From Maricaulis sp047308265 (GTDB lineage Bacteria > Pseudomonadota > Alphaproteobacteria > Caulobacterales > Maricaulaceae), in contig NZ_JBKQWY010000011.1 in the NCBI RefSeq assembly GCF_047308265.1, positions 1 through 64,000 on the forward strand: DNA of 64,000 nucleotides. The letters are read 5' to 3'. The notes beneath the pieces are model-generated. The model saw only the letters and a list, made by a program, of their open reading frames with translations, was not told where the DNA came from and searched no databases. This document shows, piece by piece, positions 16,383-24,999 of the stretch (position 1 is the first letter of the stretch; every line of letters starts with the position of its first letter). The translations under genes were made by a program, and so were the position numbers.

Positions 16383-17095
16383 AGCGTGGACGGGGTCTCT
16401 CCATGATCCAACGGCCGCGGGCTGTCGAGGCCTCGTTGTGGCGACGCCTGAGGTTTGAAGGCCAGCGCGAGTGTCGTGAAAAACTGTTTCAGCGAAAGCT
16501 GACCTTCGCCAAGAAAGTCGCAGGCGGCGAGTATAAGCGAATGCCGTCAGGCCGACTTGACCGGTTGGATTTCAACCAGCTCGCCTTTATCGCCCTGCTC
16601 GAAGCCATCGACCGGTATGACCCCAAACGCGGGTCTGAATTCGATGTTTTCGCACGCCCGCGTATCCGGGGCGCGATTCTGGACGGCATCGCCCGGTCCA
16701 GTGACCAAACCGCCTATTATGCCGCAAGCCGCAGGCAGCAGGATGAACGCCTGGCATCCCTGACCTTTGAGAGCTCGGAATCACTGGACGTTTCCATTTC
16801 ACAAGTGGCGCGCATTGCGTCCGGTCTGGCCCTGGGTCTAATTGCCAGCCAGTCGGACACACCGCCCTCCTCCCGGGACGGATATGAGAGTCATGACTGG
16901 ATCGAACTTCGCCTGACCCTCCAGCGGGAAATCCAGCGCCTGCCCGAGCGTGAACGCTACATCGTGGAACGCCACTATATTGATGGCGTCTCCTTCAGTG
17001 AGATCGCGAATGCCATGAACGTTTCCACCGGACGCGTATCCCAACTCCACCGCAAGGCCATCGCCCGAATCCAGTCCCGCCTTACTTTGAGCTGA
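16379..17095 (+). CDS. fliA: Flagellar RNA polymerase sigma factor FliA (sigma-28 type)
   Basis: A 238-residue sigma-70-family protein lacking region 1.1, the FliA/WhiG size class. Region 2 has FNQLAFIALLEAIDRYDP, then GSEFDVFARPRIRGAILD (family YxxxxIRGAILDxLR). Region 4 ends with IQRLPERERYIVERHYIDGVSFSEIANAMNVSTGRVSQLHRKAIARI, a clear helix-turn-helix. It should transcribe late flagellar genes. The start ATG 16379 overlaps fliP (ATGA); a frame extended to 16340 is not needed. A FliA in an alphaproteobacterial flagellar cluster is unusual, since Caulobacter-type flagella use sigma-54 and CtrA. Confidence 0.9.
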   Translation: MKRGRGLSMIQRPRAVEASLWRRLRFEGQRECREKLFQRKLTFAKKVAGGEYKRMPSGRLDRLDFNQLAFIALLEAIDRYDPKRGSEFDVFARPRIRGAILDGIARSSDQTAYYAASRRQQDERLASLTFESSESLDVSISQVARIASGLALGLIASQSDTPPSSRDGYESHDWIELRLTLQREIQRLPERERYIVERHYIDGVSFSEIANAMNVSTGRVSQLHRKAIARIQSRLTLS

Positions 17096-17117
17096 ATGCC
17101 CCCACAGGAGAGCCCCT

Positions 17118-17678
17118 ATGACCCTCTGTCCCGATGACGAACTCACCCGGCTTCTTGAAGGCATGGCACAGCCATCAGGTCCTACTCTGGAGGGCCTCAA
17201 GGGCGCCGTCAGCGCCTATCCGGATGACCCAAGGCTCCACTTCCTGCTCGGCTCGGTTCTTATTGGTGAAGGCCAGTTGATCGACGCCCACGAACATCTC
17301 GCCCGGGCCATTGAAATCGAGCCTGAGTATCATCTCGCGCGTTTTCAACTCGGCTTCTTCTCCCTGACATCTGGCGAACCGGAACGCGCCCTGGATGTCT
17401 GGGGGCGTTTGGATCGCCTTCCCGACGACCATTATCTGCGCAAGTTTGTGGACGGTTTGCGATGCCTCATCCGGGATGATTTCAATGGGGCGATTGCCTC
17501 ACTCTCTGAAGGCATACAGCTGAACCAGGAAAACCTCCCCATGAATTCCGATATGCAGCTGCTTATCGAGGAATGCCATAAGCTCCTGGGAGGACAAACG
17601 GCCGATGATGCGCCCAGCGAAACCTCCGCAACCTCCTTGCTTCTCAATCAGCTAAGCGGCCGCGGCCCAGGGCATTAG
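17118..17678 (+). CDS. TPR-repeat protein in flagellar cluster
   Basis: A 186-residue soluble protein with about three TPR units: DDPRLHFLLGSVLIGEGQLIDAHEHLARAIEIEPEYHLARFQLGFFSLTSGEPERALDVWGRL and a looser repeat at DDFNGAIASLSEGIQLN. The C-terminal ~35 residues are Ser/Thr-rich. It follows fliA by 22 bases and is cotranscribed with it. TPR proteins in such places often serve as export chaperones or assembly factors; no specific name can be given. Start ATG 17118 is preceded by AGGAG (17105-17109). Confidence 0.8.
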   Translation: MTLCPDDELTRLLEGMAQPSGPTLEGLKGAVSAYPDDPRLHFLLGSVLIGEGQLIDAHEHLARAIEIEPEYHLARFQLGFFSLTSGEPERALDVWGRLDRLPDDHYLRKFVDGLRCLIRDDFNGAIASLSEGIQLNQENLPMNSDMQLLIEECHKLLGGQTADDAPSETSATSLLLNQLSGRGPGH

Positions 17679-17694
17679 CCACCGGGAGCAGACC

Positions 17695-18069
17695 ATGACC
17701 CGTATTTCCGGTTCAAATCCGATCCTCGCCGCATTGCGCCAGCAGCTCGACCGCAAGTCTGGCATCAAGAAGGCGCCGCAAACCAAAACAGGACAAACCG
17801 CGAGCACCTCCGCTCCCGTACCCCATACCGCCGGCTTGGGGAAGAAGCTGCAGCAAGAACCGGAGATTGATGATGACGCCGCGAGACATCTCCTCGTGAA
17901 GGCCCTGTTGCTGGATCAGTTCGGAACGCGCTTTGCCAATGATCCCAGTTTTCTGGATCTTGTCCGACAGGTCGAAACACTCATGGCAAATGATGAATCG
18001 GTCTCAGCGGAACTGAGCACGATTGTCACTGGGCTGCGAACGGGAAAGACCGACGACAAGCAGAGCTAA
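17695..18069 (+). CDS. Hypothetical protein at the end of the flagellar cluster
   Basis: A 124-residue basic-then-acidic soluble protein beginning 16 bases after the TPR gene with GGGAGCAG before the ATG. The first 50 residues are Lys/Thr/Ser-rich and look disordered, and the rest is helical (ARHLLVKALLLDQFGTRFAND, then LVRQVETLMANDESVSAEL). I do not recognise the family. Its size, order (second gene after fliA) and disordered start would suit an export-linked regulator such as an anti-sigma factor. The C-terminal FlgM pattern is not visible, so this stays a guess. Confidence 0.65.
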   Translation: MTRISGSNPILAALRQQLDRKSGIKKAPQTKTGQTASTSAPVPHTAGLGKKLQQEPEIDDDAARHLLVKALLLDQFGTRFANDPSFLDLVRQVETLMANDESVSAELSTIVTGLRTGKTDDKQS

Positions 18070-18165
18070 CGATCCGCATCTCAATATCGGTCGGCCCGTC
18101 CTCCTCGCGCATATGCAAGTTAAACACCCAAGTTTGCCCTTTTCGACATCCAACGTACGGCGCCG

Positions 18166-19170
18166 CTAAGACTTCTTCAGATTATACTCTGAGTAATCTG
18201 GTTCTCGCCTATTCCGTAAAAATGATGAGATGAACACTGCGTCGTCAGCAGACATCTCCAGTTTTCGCCCCAAAACAAAGGGCAACAACAAAAATGGAGG
18301 AGCTTTGGAGTCTTGGCTCACAACTCGCGTATATCTTTCCGCTGCCTGTGACACCACGATATCCGGGCTATTCATAACCACCAATTCTCGATGGAAAAAT
18401 CTCGTTCGACAAAACAAAACGTCTCGGAAAGCTAGAGCCAATAGTCTTAGTGCGTTGAACAGATAACTATCGCCAAAAATAAGAAGTTTCTTGTCTGAAA
18501 CACTTTCCTCGTTGCGGAGGCAGACTAGCCTGCCATCATTTACAGCGGTACCGCTATAATCATGGGTGATACCGTTCTCCGCAACCCGTATTGATGGAGC
18601 TAAACGCGGCCAATCTACGTCTTCCCCCTGCTGAGGATCCAGTTTGCGACCGAGGTCACCGTAGAAGATGTCGCCTAGAGGTTTGCAGATGTCCTTCATT
18701 CTGATTTCGAGTTGGTCCAACTCTTCTTTAGAGAACGATGCCTGCTTCGCAATTCGCTCAGTCGCCAGCATCATACCCGCAACAGTCCAGTGCGTATCCG
18801 TTTTGTAGTAAGATCGTCCGAACCGATTGTTTTTTAGGTCCGACTGTCCATACCAGACGACGCCACTATCGAAGTCGTCGTGATAATCCCAAAACGATTT
18901 AGCTCCTTGGATCGGAAAGCAGCGGTCCTCAACTTTATACTTTTCTGGCGCTACTATCTGCAAAAAAGGTGTGTTTCTTCTATCGCAGAACGCACTTCGT
19001 TCCTTCACGTTCCAGGCGAAATTTTTAACCGTTTCCACATCCACCGACCGAGCACCAGTAGCGTATTCGATAATGCTGTGGGCGCCTTGCGCAAGAAACA
19101 ATTCCCCCTCATCACCGATAAGAACACCGTTCTCTATTTTTACATCTGCCATTTCCTCTGCTCTCTTCAT
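18166..19170 (-). CDS. AlgX/AlgJ-like SGNH acetyltransferase domain protein
   Basis: A 334-residue protein with the two AlgX/AlgJ-family active-site blocks in the right order: DTHWTVAGMM (Asp125, His127) and LLIFGDSYL (Ser235 in GDS). In AlgX these form the catalytic triad of an O-acetyltransferase acting on polysaccharide. I see no signal peptide, unlike periplasmic AlgX, so it may act in the cytoplasm or on lipid-linked precursors. The start is ambiguous: ATG 19170 lies 5 bases after the sulfotransferase, while ATG 19152 has a nearby GAGGAA. Base composition is clearly AT-richer than the flagellar genes. It is cotranscribed with the sulfotransferase. Confidence 0.75.
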   Translation of the reverse strand: MKRAEEMADVKIENGVLIGDEGELFLAQGAHSIIEYATGARSVDVETVKNFAWNVKERSAFCDRRNTPFLQIVAPEKYKVEDRCFPIQGAKSFWDYHDDFDSGVVWYGQSDLKNNRFGRSYYKTDTHWTVAGMMLATERIAKQASFSKEELDQLEIRMKDICKPLGDIFYGDLGRKLDPQQGEDVDWPRLAPSIRVAENGITHDYSGTAVNDGRLVCLRNEESVSDKKLLIFGDSYLFNALRLLALAFRDVLFCRTRFFHRELVVMNSPDIVVSQAAERYTRVVSQDSKAPPFLLLPFVLGRKLEMSADDAVFISSFLRNRREPDYSEYNLKKS

Positions 19171-19174
19171 CTAG

Positions 19175-20197
19175 TTAACTTTTTTGAGCAAATTTATATT
19201 CCCAAAGCTCCAAAAACACTTCAGCTACACTATCAATGTCGGGAAAATCGGGCTCTACGGGATATTTAGAGAAATCATCGTCGAATAAACTTTCGCGGCG
19301 AGGGAACCAATTCGCCCGGATGTACTCGTTCGAACTCGCAAACTGCCTCATAAAATGCTCGGCCTCCGCACGGCTTGGAACAATTCCTGACCCAGGGTAC
19401 CGTTCTTCAAGCATTTCTCTAACACCACTTCGTAGAGGGTTATTTTTTCCGTCTACAAAACGCGGAAATCTCTCATTAAACCTTCTGAGAAATTCACATG
19501 CGGCTGGCGTCAATGAAGGATTGGTACGAGTATCCACCGAGATGTCGATCTCATCCGGCAGTCCTGCCGCAAACTTAAAGTCTACGAAAATATCTCCACC
19601 CGTGAGATGTAGAGGGTCAAAGATCCTTACATCAACATTTTCAATCCCAACCCATTTTGACCACAGCTTGAGTTTCTTCCCGTAGAAGATGTAAGCGTTA
19701 GAGTCTTTCGGGTAATCTAAGAGAATTCTTTGGCGGGTACCGCCGGTCTTCAAATAGGTGGTGTAATTACTGACCGCATTTAGGTCTTGGCGTCTAATGT
19801 AGCAAATAACCTTCGTTATATCACCAATGGGGTCAAGCAACTCTTTAAGTCGAGAAAACTCTGCATCACTGCTTAAACCGGCCAAACCTTCGTTAGACAA
19901 CAAAACCGTATTACAATTTTTTCCGTCTTCAGAAACCTCAGCGAGCAAACGCTCTCTGATATCTTCCTTAAACGCATTCAGATCCTCGTCTGAAAATATT
20001 CCCAACACGGTGTGCGTGCTGTGCTTGTCACCATACTTCGCCGCATAGGCCTCTAACGCAAAATGATTGCGCTCACCGATCACCTGCGGGTAAAAGAAGC
20101 CGCTCTCAGCTAAAGACAATCTACTCCCAGCAAGGCCCGCCTGAATGCTAGTGGTACCCGTCTTGGGAAAACCAATATGGAGCACAATAGATTTCAT
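19175..20197 (-). CDS. Sulfotransferase family protein
   Basis: A 340-residue protein with a PAPS-binding P-loop at its very start (HIGFPKTGTTSIQ, residues 7-19). The 3'-phosphate-binding block is VICYIRRQDLNAVSNYTTYLK, in which RRQD plays the part of R-x-P. It would transfer sulfate from PAPS to a glycan or other hydroxyl in the cytoplasm. It shares an operon with the AlgX-like gene (4-base gap) and lies in the AT-rich glycan island. The acceptor is unknown; surface polysaccharide is the natural guess from the neighbours. Confidence 0.88.
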   Translation of the reverse strand: MKSIVLHIGFPKTGTTSIQAGLAGSRLSLAESGFFYPQVIGERNHFALEAYAAKYGDKHSTHTVLGIFSDEDLNAFKEDIRERLLAEVSEDGKNCNTVLLSNEGLAGLSSDAEFSRLKELLDPIGDITKVICYIRRQDLNAVSNYTTYLKTGGTRQRILLDYPKDSNAYIFYGKKLKLWSKWVGIENVDVRIFDPLHLTGGDIFVDFKFAAGLPDEIDISVDTRTNPSLTPAACEFLRRFNERFPRFVDGKNNPLRSGVREMLEERYPGSGIVPSRAEAEHFMRQFASSNEYIRANWFPRRESLFDDDFSKYPVEPDFPDIDSVAEVFLELWEYKFAQKS

Positions 20198-20537
20198 AGT
20201 TGATGAACCTTCCTTTGGAGCACTTTACTTGGACACAAAATTCTTGAAAAGCAAGATCCGTTGAGGGGGCGCTCGCCCAATCATCTGTTTCACAGACATA
20301 CGATTGGGCTCGAGTACCATACTCCATCCAAGAGCCTACATTACCCACAAATCGACGTCATTTCGCAGGTGTTGGTCAACAAAAAACACCCTACGGCTTG
20401 ACGTTTCACCCATTGGCCAACAACGACACACAAGATAACACCATCCGCTATTTACAACGAATAAGCAGGGATGCAGCCGACCTATTTTCTGTGGAAACTC
20501 CCGAAAGGTGATCACACGTCGAAACAAATCTCTCAGG
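20198..20537. other. Non-coding spacer in glycan island
   Basis: About 340 bases between the large glycosyltransferase and the sulfotransferase. Only short minus-strand frames of 63 and 66 codons occur, with Cys/Trp-rich products that look non-coding. It probably holds the promoter of the sulfotransferase operon. I see no strong hairpin. Confidence 0.4.
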
Positions 20538-23258
20538 TCAAATCTTGGAGTAAAATAGCTTCGTCTCTAAGAAGTTGAATAGATTTGAATAAACAACTTC
20601 AGTAGACATGTAACTATTCACATAATTACGCGCACGGGTTCTTTGCGCATTAATATTTCGGCTGGAACTGAGAACACTAATGCAAGCTTCGGCGTAAGCA
20701 TCGTAATCAGCAGTTATGACTGCCCCTTCATCAACTGCGCGCTCCAAACCTCGCGCACCCTCTATGGTTGACACGATAGCCTGTCCGTATCCCAATGCCT
20801 CTACCATCTTAATGGCTAAGCCGGTCCCAAACGGAGTTGGATTCACTATCAAAGCCGCGGACCGATACATTTCGGCCAAGTCTTCAACCACTCCGCAGAA
20901 CGTCACGCCATCAAGTTCTATTCCCGCAAACTCATCACATACCGATCCGACCACATTAAACTTGATGCTGTCTCCATACTCTTTTCGAAGAGTCGGCCAG
21001 TCCTTCTCTAAAAAATGCCTTACACCATAAACATTGGGTTCGTAGCGATTTCCGACAAACAGAAGGCTCATATCCTTTCTGTTCACTTTTGGAAGGACGG
21101 TCTGCTGATTAATCGCAACACCAGCAGTCACAACATTTCTAGCTCCGACCATGTCCTTCAATTGGTCAGCCTCATGTTCGGTGATTGCGATGCATGCATC
21201 AGCGCGCGCCAAGTAACCCCTTTCAGTATCCTTACTGACTTTAAATTTATCCAAGGAAGGTACTGCGGATTTTCCAAACTTCTCATAAGCGGAGGCAAAC
21301 ACATCGTAACGCGAATGCTGAACATCATGGGTGTCAAGTAGGCCATAAGCGCCGGCCGGCAGAACATCGTGAATTTCGCAACTCCAGGCGAATTGCGTTA
21401 CGACCAGATCTGGCTTCAATTCATGCAAGAGCGCGGCGCAGCTAAAGTTAAAATGGCTATCAACTCTTTTATATAGTTCAGAACCGTCGTTCTGAATCAA
21501 ACGACCCTCTTTTGCGGATTTCGTGACTTTATCTCGCAGGCGGCCATCAACGCCCTGCCCGCCTGAGGATCGCTCGACCAGCCTATCGCGCAAATTAAAC
21601 AACATCGGCGATTTTAGTTTTTTCGGAACAGTCAAATGAATGTCGATAGTTTTGTAAAACCCATCGAAAAAGGAGGCATTACCCAGGTAATCCCATGGCG
21701 CCGTTCGATCTATTAAAGCGACCATATAGCCATTGCTCTTGAGCGCCGACATCATCTGAATGATCCGAGTTGAGGCTCCGCCTTTTTTGTATATCTCTCC
21801 TTGATATACAAAAACCGCCAACGGCTCATCTACTGATGAATAGTAACCCACCTCTTCCACAAGGTTTTTCACTACATCTTCTTGCTTAGGAGATTCAATC
21901 AGCTCATCTGCACTAACGATCATAGGCTGGAAGTCAGAACTAATCTCGATGAAGTCATCGTTGCCGGCTTGAGCGAACACAGAAACCTTATCACTCGACT
22001 TAAGCTCGAAGTTAATCTCCTCCATAACGAACCAAGAACAAGCAGGTTCAGCATCACTGGTCTGAGGAGTGATTACATCAAATGTCCTGCCTATTTTCTT
22101 CCCGTTAATCTCAATATACGCTCTCGACGGCGCATGCCCGACTGCCGTCACAAACTTCCCGATAACAAACGACCGACGTTTATCAAACGTCAGCGAGGTG
22201 CATTTGGACACTTCCAGCTGGACGTCTTTAGGAGACATCGCACCCCAAAAAACTCGACGCTTCTTTGAGAACAGCGACACGTCAATGTCTAAATTCTTAG
22301 AACGCGTTAGCTCCCAGCTTGGAACATCAAACGCACTATCAATACTTTCAGCAATTCGGAACTTATAAACTGGCAAGCCCCGCAAACCCTGAGATTTGCC
22401 AAGCCCATCATCACGAACAACGTCGACCAACCCATGAACCGCATGATCATTTAGCTTCAATTCGAGATGTGAGATCGGGTCATGCGAACGGTACCAACCT
22501 TCAATTTCGAATTGGCCCTTAACCGCATTAACGTGCACCCGTTGAACTTCAACCATGGGTTCGTTGATAACAATGTTATCAGCAGAAAGCTGCCAAATCT
22601 GTTCGCTGCCATCAATGCCTTCCGAAAGCAGAGACATCTGCGAAAGCGCCCCCTCACCCACGAAGTTCACGAATAGGCTGAAGCCGCCGTACCGATTCAC
22701 AACCCCACCTGTCTTCAACGATACGTTCTCGGACGGAAGGAAGGCATTATCGATTTGAACCCTTCGGCCGTTGGCCAACAGCAGCACGAAACCACGTGAG
22801 GGTTTCTCAGGATAAACTTCGCCCTCAATGCGCAAAAACTTGCCTTGGGTATCGTACGAGAACCTTGTCAATATCAAACTTTGATCACTGCCGCCAGCAC
22901 CATTTGCAGCATAGTTTCGCACATCTAAAGTATCAACATACCTCAAAATTTTTAATTCTTTATCATCTTTAAGTATAAATTGAATATTAAGCTCTTCTTC
23001 AAGCAAAGACTCATTTTCAAATTCGACTTCTACTTCAATGCCTGACTTGGCATCCTCAACCAAGCCATACTGCCTATTCACATCCGGCCTAATGGCATTC
23101 GTCTCTGAAGATGACCACACCTGAACGACACCAACATACACCAAAATCTCGCGCACGAGTTCTGGGACTGTAACCCAAGCCCGAAAAGACAATGTTTTAG
23201 CCAACTTGTTGTATTTGGCTTCGCTTAATCCGGCCTTGGCCGCCACTGATTCACTCAT
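20538..23258 (-). CDS. Two-part protein: beta-rich N-terminal region and C-terminal GT-B (GT4-like) glycosyltransferase
   Basis: A 906-residue protein. Residues ~1-470 contain repeated beta-sandwich-like units (for example VKGQFEIEGWYRSHDPISHLELKLND and the related VTAVGHAPSRAYIEINGK) of a type I cannot name. Residues ~490-900 are a GT-B glycosyltransferase: a glycine-rich acceptor loop (YKKGGASTRIIQMM), LLDTHDVQHSRYD, a MSLLFVGNRYEPN donor-domain start, and NPTPFGTGLAIKMVEALGYGQAIVS in the E-x7-E region. It shares its whole layout with the 917-residue protein at 25000-27753, so the two are paralogues. Acting in the cytoplasm, it probably extends a surface glycan. Confidence 0.8.
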   Translation of the reverse strand: MSESVAAKAGLSEAKYNKLAKTLSFRAWVTVPELVREILVYVGVVQVWSSSETNAIRPDVNRQYGLVEDAKSGIEVEVEFENESLLEEELNIQFILKDDKELKILRYVDTLDVRNYAANGAGGSDQSLILTRFSYDTQGKFLRIEGEVYPEKPSRGFVLLLANGRRVQIDNAFLPSENVSLKTGGVVNRYGGFSLFVNFVGEGALSQMSLLSEGIDGSEQIWQLSADNIVINEPMVEVQRVHVNAVKGQFEIEGWYRSHDPISHLELKLNDHAVHGLVDVVRDDGLGKSQGLRGLPVYKFRIAESIDSAFDVPSWELTRSKNLDIDVSLFSKKRRVFWGAMSPKDVQLEVSKCTSLTFDKRRSFVIGKFVTAVGHAPSRAYIEINGKKIGRTFDVITPQTSDAEPACSWFVMEEINFELKSSDKVSVFAQAGNDDFIEISSDFQPMIVSADELIESPKQEDVVKNLVEEVGYYSSVDEPLAVFVYQGEIYKKGGASTRIIQMMSALKSNGYMVALIDRTAPWDYLGNASFFDGFYKTIDIHLTVPKKLKSPMLFNLRDRLVERSSGGQGVDGRLRDKVTKSAKEGRLIQNDGSELYKRVDSHFNFSCAALLHELKPDLVVTQFAWSCEIHDVLPAGAYGLLDTHDVQHSRYDVFASAYEKFGKSAVPSLDKFKVSKDTERGYLARADACIAITEHEADQLKDMVGARNVVTAGVAINQQTVLPKVNRKDMSLLFVGNRYEPNVYGVRHFLEKDWPTLRKEYGDSIKFNVVGSVCDEFAGIELDGVTFCGVVEDLAEMYRSAALIVNPTPFGTGLAIKMVEALGYGQAIVSTIEGARGLERAVDEGAVITADYDAYAEACISVLSSSRNINAQRTRARNYVNSYMSTEVVYSNLFNFLETKLFYSKI

Positions 23259-23275
23259 TCATCCCCCCCACAAAC

Positions 23276-24091
23276 TTAAAGAGTTACCCTAGGAATGCGA
23301 TCCGATATCAGCTCGCTGTTAGTAACTGCCTCTAAACCTATTCCTTTACCTTGAAACCAATCGAAAAACGGCCCACTTGCCCCAGCACAAACCTCTACTT
23401 CTTCAGGAATTATTCGAGGTTTATTGTAAAGCACGCCTGCCGAATGCAGAAAACTATTCCGGCTTCTCTTGTCTGGAATATGCCGAGCTTTGGCCAATGA
23501 GCGCGTGCGATGAGCGCTTGGTACATCGTAGAAGTGGGGCATTACAGATGAGCTTTTGGCACCAACATCCCAGCCTATAGTCGTAATTTGAGAAACACCG
23601 AGGTGCACCGCCAAGTAAAAACCGACCTCATAAAGAACTCCCGGACCCCAAGGTCGTTCGATTTGTTTTTCAAATAAATATCTGTCGAAATCCAACGAAC
23701 GCGCCAGCTGCTCTGAGGGATCGCTTACAACCGGAACTTGAAACTCTAGATCATGCTCACCATACACCGGGGGGTCGCTTGGCCCGTGCTCGTAAATCAC
23801 GACTGGACGCCCGAGGGAAAAATCGTACTTTTGATAGTTCCAAGTATTCAATATCAAAAAGTCAGTATATTCAGGCAAATATTCATAGGCCTGCTTAACG
23901 GAAATCACGATTTTGTCTTGCGCGAACTTCCTCAACTTTTCTTTTTCGACAGTCGTCAGAGAAGGTCCGCACGCTAAAACAAGACAATGCTGACCCTTAG
24001 CGGTGTCCTTCATTGCATCGACCTTCTCGCGCAACGTAGTGACTTTGGTCAAACTTTCGAGAATAGAAGATCGGTATTCTGCATCGAACAT
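23276..24091 (-). CDS. DUF115/Maf- or GT42-like glycan enzyme
   Basis: A 271-residue protein with a Rossmann-type start LVLACGPSLTTVE, the G-x-G/C-G-P-S-L loop shared by DUF115 (Maf motility accessory factors), MptE-like enzymes and some sialyltransferases. Later blocks are TDFLILNTW and a GPGVLYEVGFYLAVHLGVSQITTIGWD segment, also reminiscent of that fold. Maf proteins modify flagellin with nonulosonic acids, and this gene lies 5 kb from a flagellar cluster. The similarity is generic, however, and a polysaccharide enzyme is equally possible. It starts 18 bases upstream of the 906-residue transferase and shares its operon. Confidence 0.55.
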   Translation of the reverse strand: MFDAEYRSSILESLTKVTTLREKVDAMKDTAKGQHCLVLACGPSLTTVEKEKLRKFAQDKIVISVKQAYEYLPEYTDFLILNTWNYQKYDFSLGRPVVIYEHGPSDPPVYGEHDLEFQVPVVSDPSEQLARSLDFDRYLFEKQIERPWGPGVLYEVGFYLAVHLGVSQITTIGWDVGAKSSSVMPHFYDVPSAHRTRSLAKARHIPDKRSRNSFLHSAGVLYNKPRIIPEEVEVCAGASGPFFDWFQGKGIGLEAVTNSELISDRIPRVTL

Positions 24092-24999
24092 TCTTACTGG
24101 TCCCCTTATACTACAAATCTTTGAATAAGCGTTTTTTCCAAGTTAAGCAAACCTAGAAACAGAAAGACTGGCCTTCCGGCGGCATAACAATTAGGGGCCG
24201 CAAATTCGGTTGTGGCCTGACCCATTTGATTGTTCCAACGCTCGAGTTTGATCTGGAGGTTTTGCGGCGATCATGCCGCTACACCCTTAACGTATGGCGG
24301 CAAACTGCCCGTGAGCAAGTATGTTTTGGGTGCTGATATACTATCGATGAGTGCGAGCCAAGCGTGTTATAGAATCGTCGCCATCCCTCGATCAAAGTCG
24401 CGACCTCCTTCAGGTGACAGAGGATTACCCGGTCCAAAAACTCGCGGCTGAACGTCGACTTAAAGCGCTTTCAACTTCCATCGTTGAGTCACAAAAACCG
24501 GCACCTTGCTCACTCCTGTGGCACCTTCAGGCTCCCTTACAGGTCGATGTAGAGGCCACCTCATACGCTACGACAGAGTGAAAGCACTCGCTCCGTCCCT
24601 CGAGGTGCACGGGAGGCCAGGCCAATAGACCCACATTGAAGCTGGCTTACACCGACCTCACGTGAAGTCGAATTGCCCCCGCTTCGCACTTTTCTAAGGT
24701 CGTTCCTGTTTGGGCCATCTTTCACCATCCGGGCGGAGCCAGAGCTGACTCAAAACCCAGACAACGCCTTCAGCTGCACACCAACACCTGGAGATGCGCA
24801 CCTTAGAGCAATCCGATACTTCCTGCGTAGAACGCCCGACAGAAAACACCGCATTTTGGGGCAGACCAAACATCAAAATCTAATCACGCTTTACTCAGGT
24901 AAAGCCACTTTATTCATATATCTAAAATCAAGTTAAGACCACGGCGATACCAGGAAAGTACTGATCGAATTCATGTAACAATAAAATCAAATATTTTAT
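24092..24999. other. Intergenic region holding a transposase relic
   Basis: About 900 bases with no intact gene between two glycan genes. The part at 24321-24480 encodes a decayed IS3-family transposase end (listed separately). The rest (24480-24935) has several short frames on both strands, none convincing. It probably includes more eroded insertion-sequence DNA. I did not find clean terminal inverted repeats. Confidence 0.5.
24321..24480 (-). pseudogene. IS3-family transposase (OrfB) C-terminal relic
   Basis: Reading the minus strand from about 24478 down to 24321, one frame gives a collinear match to the end of IS3-type OrfB: FSREFLDRVILCHLKEV followed by IEGWRRFYNTLGSHSSIVY. Intact IS3 transposases have FxDECLNxxxFxxLxxA and IExWRRxYNxxRPHSSLGY at these places. 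At least one stop codon interrupts the frame just upstream, and the rest of the transposase is missing, so it is dead. It marks past insertion activity in the glycan island. Confidence 0.75.

Noticed and set aside
24673..24936. 87-codon open frame in the transposase-relic region
   Set aside because: Composition and content look non-coding and it has no similarity I recognise; it lies in eroded mobile DNA.
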